A stretch of DNA of 64,000 bases from Acidovorax sp. NB1 (lineage in GTDB: Bacteria > Pseudomonadota > Gammaproteobacteria > Burkholderiales > Burkholderiaceae_C). Within the stretch, counting starts at the first letter, position 1, and each line of letters begins with the position of its first letter. The stretch spans positions 124,001-188,000 of the forward strand of contig NZ_BJHU01000040.1 in assembly GCF_005405905.1 (NCBI RefSeq). The letters are read 5' to 3'. Of the stretch, positions 58,026 to 64,000 are shown piece by piece. Made by a program: the position numbers and the translations under genes. Below the pieces are notes generated by a model that worked only from the letters and a program-made list of their open reading frames with translations, did not search any database and was not told the DNA's origin.

Positions 58026-59360
58026 TCAGCCCGGGCGGCCATCGGCCCGCAGGCAGCCATACCAACGGCCCAGGCGCACGCCCCAGGCCCCCATGGTGCC
58101 AGCCCAGAGGCCCGCAGCCAACAGCAGCAGCCAGGGCAACGCGCCCACCGGCATGCCCGGCACCGCCGCCACAATGCGCAGCAGCGTGGCCGCCTGCAGC
58201 AGCCAGAAGAGTGTCCAGGCAATGCGGTCAGCCACCAGCACGCGGCCACTGTGGCCGCAGGACACGCGTGTGACCATGGCCAGCATCAGCGACGCGAGGC
58301 AGCCCATCGTGAGCGCATGCAAAGCGCCCCACCCCAGTGCGCCCATGCCCAGCCCCCAGGCCAGCCACTGCGACGCGCCCCCCAGCAGGAAGGCCAGGCC
58401 CAGCCACAAGAAGCCGATGTGCAGCATGGCCAGCAGCCGGTTCTTGAGGCTTTGCACCAGCCCCCACACCCAGGCCAGCCACACCAGCACGCCCCCTACC
58501 ACCAGTTGCAGCGCACCGAACACCAGCCCCCAGGCCGGGCCTGCGGCGCTCGCCGGCACACCCGCCCATTCCAGCCAGGTCGCCAGCACCTGCAGCCCCG
58601 CCGCAGCAAGCATGAGCCACAGCACCCAGAACGGCCGCCAGGCTTGCACCATGGGCATGGCACTGGAGGTGAAAAACGGAATCATGCGGTGCGCCACCGT
58701 GACGTAGACCACCACCACAAAGCCCCACAGCCCGGTGAACACCCAGGCCCGCGCGAGGGCCGGAGCACCCAGCGCCAGGCTGAGCCCGAGCCCGGCCACG
58801 CTGATGCCTCCCAGCACACAGGCGCTCGCAATCACGCGCGCGTGGAGCTGGTCCTGCGCCTGGCTCAGCCGCACCCGGCCCCAGAACTGCAGCGCCATCG
58901 CCACCAGCCCGCCCCAGGCCAGCGCCAGCCCGGCCAGCGCGACCACCACATGCAGGTGGGCCCCGGCCAGCCACAGCAGCCAGCCCGCCGCCTGGGCCAA
59001 CAGGGGGTTGCGCAGTGCCTGCGGCGGCAGTGGATCAACCCCCAGCCACTTGGGGCCTGCGGTGAACAGAAAACCCGAAAAGAACAGCGGAATGAAGCCG
59101 AACACCATCACGGCCGCATGCACCAGCGTGGGTGGCAGCGCCCAGGCCAGGCCCAGCCACCCGGTGGAGCGGTCCACCATCACCAGCGCCCACCACATCC
59201 CCGAAGCCACCAGCACCACCATGGCCAGCAAAAAGCCCAGGCGGTGCGGCGCCAGCATCACATAACGCCAGCGCCAGTGCCGGTCCATCTGCGCCAGCGC
59301 CTCGGCCTTGGGCTTGCCCGAGACAAGCCCCAAGGGAATGGTAGGGCGGGCAGGCGTCAC
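58026..59360 (-). CDS. nnrS: NnrS-family membrane protein
   Basis: This 444-residue, about twelve-TM protein follows NnrS, a heme/copper protein linked to nitric oxide response and denitrification. RYVMLAPHRLGFLLAMV, FIPLFFSGFLFTAGPKWLGV, VTVAHRMIPFFTSSA, HIGFLWLGLAFLLGG and HALTMGCLASLMLAMVTRVSCGHSGR hold conserved His residues. It begins with GTG at 59360 overlapping the reductase stop in a GTGA, so it is translated with the ribonucleotide reductase. Confidence 0.91.
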   Translation of the reverse strand: MTPARPTIPLGLVSGKPKAEALAQMDRHWRWRYVMLAPHRLGFLLAMVVLVASGMWWALVMVDRSTGWLGLAWALPPTLVHAAVMVFGFIPLFFSGFLFTAGPKWLGVDPLPPQALRNPLLAQAAGWLLWLAGAHLHVVVALAGLALAWGGLVAMALQFWGRVRLSQAQDQLHARVIASACVLGGISVAGLGLSLALGAPALARAWVFTGLWGFVVVVYVTVAHRMIPFFTSSAMPMVQAWRPFWVLWLMLAAAGLQVLATWLEWAGVPASAAGPAWGLVFGALQLVVGGVLVWLAWVWGLVQSLKNRLLAMLHIGFLWLGLAFLLGGASQWLAWGLGMGALGWGALHALTMGCLASLMLAMVTRVSCGHSGRVLVADRIAWTLFWLLQAATLLRIVAAVPGMPVGALPWLLLLAAGLWAGTMGAWGVRLGRWYGCLRADGRPG

Positions 59361-61804
59361 CCGCAGCTCCCCAAGTGCCCGCATTGCGTGCAGTAGTCGC
59401 AGCCGTCCTTGCGGATGACCGCGTGGGCGCCGCACTCGCTGCATTTCTTGCCCGCCATGGCCTGGGGCACGGCCACGGGCGGTGGTGCGGGCTCGTCCAG
59501 CGGCAGCAGTTGCTGCACCGGGTCGGCCACGCGGCGGGCCAGGATGTTCTGGATCGCATAGGCCATGGCCGCCACCTCGGAGTCGTGCCACATGGGCACC
59601 AGCGTGCCATCGTCCTTGCGGTGCTGGCCCAGGCGCACAGGGCCCCGGTCCCAAGCCACCTTGCGCATGTCGGACAGCGCGCGCTCCAGGAAGCCGCCAC
59701 GCGCCGCGAGCGACAGCATGCGCATGCTGGAGGTGATCCACTGCTGCGACTCACCACTCTGGCCCACGGGCATGAAGAACTCGATGGCGCGGTCCACCGT
59801 GCGGCCACCCACACCCGTAGGCACGGGCAGGAAAGACACGATGAGGTACAGGGTCTTGTGGCCTTCCTGCGTCCAGTATTCAAGCTTTTCGGCCACGGCC
59901 GAGAGGCCCCCTTGCGGGCGACTCTCGATCACCGTGCGCATCGGGTCCACCGGCGGTGCTGCAGGCGCAGGCTTGGCCACCGCAGCGGGCTCAGGCGCAG
60001 GCGCTGCATGGGTTTCGAGCACCGAGCCCAGGATGCTGTTGGGCCGGTAGGTGGCCAGGCCCTTGAGCCGCGCGCGCCAGGCCTGCAGGTACAGGTCCTT
60101 GAAGTCCTCGTAGGGGTAGTCCGCCGGGATGTTCACGGTCTTGGAGATGGCCGTGTCCACAAAGGGCTGCACGGCCTCCATCATCGCGATATGGTCCTGC
60201 GCAGACATGGCCAGGGCCGAGACAAAGTAGTCGGGTAGCGCATTCACATCGCCTCCCAGCTCGCGGTACAGGCGCCAGGCATGGTCTTCCACCGCGTATT
60301 CGGTGGTGCTGCCGTCCGACTCGCGCTTCTTGCGCTTGTACATCCACGAGAACGGCGGCTCGATGCCGTTGGACGCGTTGTCGGCAAACGCCAGGCTCAC
60401 CGTGCCCGTGGGCGCAATGGACAGCAGGTGGCTGTTGCGGATGCCGTGCGTGCGGATGGCCGCCTGCAGCGACTCCGGCAGGCGGCTGGCAAAGGTACCT
60501 TCGGCCAGATAGCCCTTGGCGTCGAACTTGGGGAACACGCCTTTCTCGCGCGCCAGGTCCACCGACGCGGCGTATGCGGCATCGCGCATGCACTCGGCAA
60601 TGCGCGCCGCCATGGTGCGACCCTCGGGCAGGTCATAGCGCAAGCACAGCATGGCCAGCGTGTTGCCCATGCCGGTAAAACCCACGCCAATGCGCCGCTT
60701 GGCCATGGCCTCGTCGCGCTGCTGCGGCAGCGGCCAGAAGGTCACATCGAGCACATTGTCGAGCGCACGCACCTGCAGGGCCACGGCCTCGCTGAACGCC
60801 TCAAAGTCAAACGCCGCCACACCGCCGAAGCCAAAGGGGTAGCGCACGAAGCGGGTGAGGATGATGGGGCCGAGGTCGCAGCAGCCGTAGGAGGGAAGTG
60901 GCTGCTCACCGCACGGGTTGGTCGCAGCGATGTCCTCGCAGTAATGCAGGTTGTTGTCTTCGTTGATGCGGCCCAGGAACAGGATGCCCGGCTCGGCAAA
61001 GTCGTAGGCCGACTTCATGATCGTGTCCCACAACTGCCGCGCCTGCACGGTGGCATAGACCCACTGGCCGTCGGTACGCTGGCGGGCGCCCTGTGCCAGC
61101 AGCGCGGCGCCCGGGGCGGCCTTGTGCACCAGCTCCCACGGTGCATCGTTCTGCACGGCCTCGATGAACGCGTCCGACACGCCCACCGACACATTGAAGT
61201 TGTTCCAGCGGCCCGGCGTGCGCTTGGCGGTGATGAATTCCTGCACGTCGGGGTGGTCGATGCGCAGCACGCCCATCTGCGCGCCCCGGCGCGCGCCCGC
61301 GCTCTCTACCGTGGAGCATGACTGGTCGAACACGTTCATGTAGCTGCAGGGCCCCGAGGCCATGGAGGCCGTGCCCTTCACGTACGCGCCCTTGGGGCGG
61401 ATGCGCGAGAAGTCGTAGCCCACGCCGCCGCCACGCCGCATGGTCTCGGCGGCTTCGCGCAGCGCCTCGTAGATGCCCGGAAAGCCCTCGTCGTCCACGC
61501 CCTGGATGCAGTCGCCCACGGGCTGCACAAAGCAGTTGATCAGCGTGGCCTGGATGTCAGTGCCCGCCGCGCTCATGATGCGGCCCGCACCGATGGCGCC
61601 TGCCTTCAGGTTGGCCAGGAACAGGGCTTCGTACTTTTCACGCAGGTCCGGCTTTTCGACCGAGGCCAGGGCCCGCGCCACGCGCTGGTACAGCTCGTCG
61701 GCCGTGGTCTCGCCGGGTTTGAGGTACTTTTCGCGCAGCACATCCAGACTGATGGGCTGCAGGGAGGACAGGGCACGGAGGGGGGGCTGAGGTTCGCGTT
61801 TCAT
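59357..61804 (-). CDS. nrdJ: Adenosylcobalamin-dependent ribonucleotide reductase (class II)
   Basis: This 815-residue class II enzyme reduces ribonucleotides without oxygen, using coenzyme B12. NPCGEQPLPSYGCCDLG contains the radical Cys of the active site; further landmarks are GGVGYDFSRIRPKG, DQSCSTVESAGARRGAQMG, RIGVGFTGMGNT, SIAPTGTVSLAF and a C-terminal zinc-like tail CSECGAHAVIRKDGCDYCTQCG. The ATG at 61804 was preferred over the GTG at 61828. Its location with narI and NnrS suits anaerobic growth. A B12 riboswitch was not seen in the 100 upstream bases. Confidence 0.93.
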   Translation of the reverse strand: MKREPQPPLRALSSLQPISLDVLREKYLKPGETTADELYQRVARALASVEKPDLREKYEALFLANLKAGAIGAGRIMSAAGTDIQATLINCFVQPVGDCIQGVDDEGFPGIYEALREAAETMRRGGGVGYDFSRIRPKGAYVKGTASMASGPCSYMNVFDQSCSTVESAGARRGAQMGVLRIDHPDVQEFITAKRTPGRWNNFNVSVGVSDAFIEAVQNDAPWELVHKAAPGAALLAQGARQRTDGQWVYATVQARQLWDTIMKSAYDFAEPGILFLGRINEDNNLHYCEDIAATNPCGEQPLPSYGCCDLGPIILTRFVRYPFGFGGVAAFDFEAFSEAVALQVRALDNVLDVTFWPLPQQRDEAMAKRRIGVGFTGMGNTLAMLCLRYDLPEGRTMAARIAECMRDAAYAASVDLAREKGVFPKFDAKGYLAEGTFASRLPESLQAAIRTHGIRNSHLLSIAPTGTVSLAFADNASNGIEPPFSWMYKRKKRESDGSTTEYAVEDHAWRLYRELGGDVNALPDYFVSALAMSAQDHIAMMEAVQPFVDTAISKTVNIPADYPYEDFKDLYLQAWRARLKGLATYRPNSILGSVLETHAAPAPEPAAVAKPAPAAPPVDPMRTVIESRPQGGLSAVAEKLEYWTQEGHKTLYLIVSFLPVPTGVGGRTVDRAIEFFMPVGQSGESQQWITSSMRMLSLAARGGFLERALSDMRKVAWDRGPVRLGQHRKDDGTLVPMWHDSEVAAMAYAIQNILARRVADPVQQLLPLDEPAPPPVAVPQAMAGKKCSECGAHAVIRKDGCDYCTQCGHLGSCG

Positions 61805-61862
61805 GGGGGCCGATGATTTGGGTTTCACACTGAAACGGGGTTGCGTTCCGTCAAGGAGCGCT

Positions 61863-61878
61863 CATTCGACTCCGAATG
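61863..61878. promoter_or_regulatory. Palindrome upstream of nrdJ
   Basis: CATTCG-actc-CGAATG has perfect six-base arms. It lies about 60 bases before the reductase start and just downstream of the carbonic anhydrase stop on the minus strand, so it could be an operator or a hairpin. No T tract follows. Confidence 0.4.
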
Positions 61879-61904
61879 CCGCGCCGTGGCAAGTCGTCGG
61901 CCCA

Positions 61905-62582
61905 TCACTCGTCCACCAGCACCTGTCCGTCGTGCTCCACATAGGGCTGGTAAGGGCCTGTGCCGCTGTTGTCCGCACGCGAGGCAGGCACAAAACCACC
62001 GGTGCTCACGTCGAACACATGGACCTCGCCCTCCTCGATCACGTAGTGCCAGCCATGCAGGCTGATCTGGCCCGACTGCACCCGGCTGCGCACCATGGGG
62101 TACTCCATGAGGCGCTCCAGCTGCAGCACCACCGCGCGCTGTTCGGTGCGGCGCAGCACCTCGGGGCCCGGCGACATGGGCAACAGGGCCTCGCGCCCCA
62201 GGTCCAGCCAGTGGTTGAGGTTGGGAGCCTCGGGCGACACCTCGCTGTACATCGCCTTGATGGCCCCACAGTGGCTGTGGCCGCACACCACGATGCGGCG
62301 CACCTGCAGGTTGAGTACCGCAAACTCGATGGCCGCCGTGGTGCCATGGTGGCCGTGCGACCCGTCATACGGCGGGATGAAGGCCCCCACATTGCGCACC
62401 AGGAACAGCTCGCCCGGTCCCGCCCCGGTCAGCAGGTAGGGCACCAGGCGCGAGTCGGAGCAGCCAATGAACAAAGTGGTGGGGTGCTGCCCCTCGTCCA
62501 CCAGCGTCTGGAACTGCTCGCGGTACTGGGGAAAGGCGTCGTCATGAAAACGGCGCAAGCGGTCCAGCAGCTCATCAGGCAT
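61905..62582 (-). CDS. Beta-class carbonic anhydrase
   Basis: This 225-residue enzyme interconverts CO2 and bicarbonate. Zinc ligands are Cys41 (with the Asp43/Arg45 dyad in CSDSRLVP), His102 and Cys105 (GHSHCGA). NVGAFIPPYDG and HGWHYVIEEGEVHVFD are typical of the class. The ATG at 62582 was preferred over a TTG at 62603. It lies in the nitrate-reductase-linked block, 100 bases from nrdJ. Confidence 0.93.
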   Translation of the reverse strand: MPDELLDRLRRFHDDAFPQYREQFQTLVDEGQHPTTLFIGCSDSRLVPYLLTGAGPGELFLVRNVGAFIPPYDGSHGHHGTTAAIEFAVLNLQVRRIVVCGHSHCGAIKAMYSEVSPEAPNLNHWLDLGREALLPMSPGPEVLRRTEQRAVVLQLERLMEYPMVRSRVQSGQISLHGWHYVIEEGEVHVFDVSTGGFVPASRADNSGTGPYQPYVEHDGQVLVDE

Positions 62583-62611
62583 GGTGGTAGGGCCCACAGA
62601 CAAACATGCCG

Positions 62612-63553
62612 CTACTGCACCAGCGGCGATTCGGCCGCATCCAGCGCCACCCCTTCGACCACCGCAGCACCTGCCAGCAGTTGCAGGTACTGGCGCAGGG
62701 TATTCACCCAGGCCTGCTGGCGCAGGGTGAGCGCGATGGCCTGGCGCACGTCCTCGAACGCGGGCTGTTGCCCCGCTTCACGCGCTACCACTTCCACCAC
62801 ATGCAGGCCAAAGCGGCTGTGCACCAGGCGCGCCAGCACGCCGATCTCGGCGCTGCCAAACACCTCGCGGGCGAACTCGGGGGCGCAGTCGGCGCGGGTG
62901 AGCCAGCCCAGGTCACCCCCTTGCTGGCCGCTGGGGCAGTTGGACCACTGGGCGGCGGCCTCGGCAAACTTCGCACCACCGTCGTCGGCGCAGCGCAGCT
63001 CGATCAGCAAGGCCTCGGCGCGCAGGCGCAACTGCTTCACATCCACACCCGGCGTCACGGCAAACAGCACATGCCGCAGTTGCGCACGCTCGCCCTGGGC
63101 ATGCGCTGCAGGGTGGGCCTCGTGGTAGCGGCGGCAGGCCTCTTCCGACGGATCGGGAATGGGCAGCTCACGGTCCAGCAGTTGCTCGATGGCGTTGGAA
63201 GCCTCGGTGCTGATGACGCCCTCGGTACCCGGCACATCGTCGGCCGACAGCAACCCCGCCTGCTGGGCCGCCTGGCGCAGCAGCTCGGTGCAGGCGCGTT
63301 GGCGCAGGGCCTCTTCGTCCAGAACTTCGTGCGGTGCGTTGAGGGCCACGCCGTTGATGCGTGCGATTGCAGCCACTACCCCCGGCCCGCTTGCTACGGA
63401 TGCTGGCATCGCCTGCACGGGGGCATCGGCCATCGTTGCTACCAGGGCCTCGTAGGCCGCAGTCTGCGTGGGGGTCAGTGTGCTGGCAGGGGCTGCTGCC
63501 GCGCTGCTATCGGTGGAGCCGCATCCGCAGCTCCCGGTTCCACATCCGCTCAT
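62612..63553 (-). CDS. PpiC/parvulin-type peptidyl-prolyl isomerase (nar-operon type)
   Basis: This 313-residue protein has a Cys-rich N-terminus (GCGTGSCGCGS), a helical middle region and a parvulin-type domain (RHVLFAVTPGVDVKQL, CPSGQQGGDLGWLTRADCAPEFAREVF, FGLHVVEVVAR). Isomerases of this NifM-like kind are commonly last in narGHJI operons, probably helping nitrate reductase maturation. It lies 27 bases after narI. Confidence 0.87.
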   Translation of the reverse strand: MSGCGTGSCGCGSTDSSAAAAPASTLTPTQTAAYEALVATMADAPVQAMPASVASGPGVVAAIARINGVALNAPHEVLDEEALRQRACTELLRQAAQQAGLLSADDVPGTEGVISTEASNAIEQLLDRELPIPDPSEEACRRYHEAHPAAHAQGERAQLRHVLFAVTPGVDVKQLRLRAEALLIELRCADDGGAKFAEAAAQWSNCPSGQQGGDLGWLTRADCAPEFAREVFGSAEIGVLARLVHSRFGLHVVEVVAREAGQQPAFEDVRQAIALTLRQQAWVNTLRQYLQLLAGAAVVEGVALDAAESPLVQ

Positions 63554-63580
63554 GGTGTGCTCCTTGGGGATCGGTAGGTC

Positions 63581-64000
63581 TCAGGCACGGCGGTCTTGCG
63601 ACTGCATGTGGCCTGCGGGCAGGTTCAAGCGGCGCGCACGCACCACCTGGTAAGGGCGCAGCACATAGGCCAGCGTGCCAAAACCGCTCCACACGTGCAC
63701 TAGGCGGGTGAACGGGAAGACGAGGAAGATGCTCATGCCAAGGAACATGTGGGCCTTGAAGATCCAACCGGCTTCGGCCAGCAACTCCACACCGCCGCTG
63801 CGGAAGGTCACCACGCGTTGGCCCCACTCGGCCAGCTTCATCATCATGGAGCCGTCCAGATGCTGCGCCGACAGCGGGATGGTGGCCAGGCCCAGCGCCA
63901 GTTGCAGCCACAGCAGCACCAGGATCAGGATGTCACTGGTCTTGGACGTGGCGCGGATGCGCGGGTCCGACAGGCGGCGGTGCAACAGGATGGACAGGCC
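63581..64000 (-). CDS. narI: Respiratory nitrate reductase gamma subunit NarI (partial at window end)
   Basis: The gene runs off the right edge; 139 C-terminal residues are visible. NarI is the membrane cytochrome b that passes electrons from quinol to NarGH. The visible part includes LHRRLSDPRIRATSKTSDILILVLLWLQLALGL, then GWIFKAHMFLGMSIFLVFPFTRLVHVWSG, with heme-ligand His residues and the characteristic FPFTRLVHVWS and LRPYQVVR. narGHJ are expected beyond the edge. Confidence 0.92.
   Translation of the reverse strand, partial: GLSILLHRRLSDPRIRATSKTSDILILVLLWLQLALGLATIPLSAQHLDGSMMMKLAEWGQRVVTFRSGGVELLAEAGWIFKAHMFLGMSIFLVFPFTRLVHVWSGFGTLAYVLRPYQVVRARRLNLPAGHMQSQDRRA

Noticed and set aside
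61805..61904. Cobalamin riboswitch upstream of nrdJ
   Set aside because: The gap is only about 100 bases and no B12-box or multi-stem structure was recognised.
1..64000. tRNA, rRNA, CRISPR, transposase or integrase genes
   Set aside because: None was recognised by reading either strand. Small RNAs without known patterns would not be detected this way.

Overview
This is a GC-rich, gene-dense bacterial window. The protein families, several dispersed intergenic repeats and two tripartite-tricarboxylate (Bug-type) receptors point to the betaproteobacterial family Comamonadaceae, with Acidovorax or a close relative the best guess. That assignment rests on pattern recognition, not on a database search. 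About 65 protein genes are supported. Two are cut by the window edges: an enoyl-CoA hydratase at the left and narI at the right. I saw no rRNA, tRNA, CRISPR array, insertion sequence or prophage. No gene-free stretch exceeds about 300 bases; the longest, 56020-56314, holds a copy of a dispersed repeat.

Layout. 1-4027 (+): acyl-CoA catabolism (enoyl-CoA hydratase, acyl-CoA dehydrogenase, 2-aminobenzoate-CoA-ligase-like enzyme, RidA-like protein). 4153-5659: divergent EamA exporter and Lrp-type regulator. 5696-19476: a large phosphonate block. On the minus strand, phnG-H-I-J-acetyltransferase-K-L-M run with 4-base overlaps at every junction except phnI/phnH. They are followed, behind a Pho box and a PhnF-like operator, by phnC-D-E and a PhnZ-like HD oxygenase. 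On the plus strand, phnF, a 2H-phosphoesterase (DUF1045), phnN and arsC are also overlapped, and an MFS transporter follows. 19497-26873: housekeeping and lipid genes (tag, aminopeptidase-like lipoprotein, PHA-system protein, nitroreductase, ornithine cyclodeaminase-like, HMG-CoA lyase, acyl-CoA-binding protein, wax ester synthase). 27052-28217: TetR/SnoaL-like divergent pair with two palindromic operators. 28250-33295: LysR plus a probable D-tartrate operon (DHDPS-like, Bug receptor, SDR, D-tartrate dehydratase). 33351-41345: tannase-like esterase, LuxR-type regulator, M14-like and M20 hydrolases, ArgE-like deacetylase, amino-acid-type binding protein. 41481-54819: molybdopterin oxidoreductase, hydrolases, YqhD-like dehydrogenase, LysR/quinone reductase pair, a VOC protein behind a LexA-box-like palindrome, Bug receptor, FAH-family hydrolase with IclR regulator, DUF3108 and DUF3567 proteins. 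54940-64000 (-): AbrB-type membrane protein, then an anaerobic-respiration block (hemerythrin, small unknown protein, nitroreductase, NnrS, B12-dependent ribonucleotide reductase, carbonic anhydrase, PpiC-type isomerase, narI).

How it works together. The phosphonate block encodes import (PhnCDE), the C-P lyase core (PhnGHIJ with PhnKL), PhnM and PhnN. A 2H-phosphoesterase may stand in for PhnP, which is absent from the window. Arsenate reductase is translationally coupled to this set. The right-hand block fits growth on nitrate, with oxygen-independent dNTP synthesis and nitric-oxide-linked functions.

Non-coding structure is a notable part of the window. A ~65 bp dispersed element occurs six times, two of them in frame inside genes. 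A C-rich element starting CCCCCTGA sits at gene 3' ends and once supplies the stop codon. A pair of long hairpin repeats lies in the phn operon.
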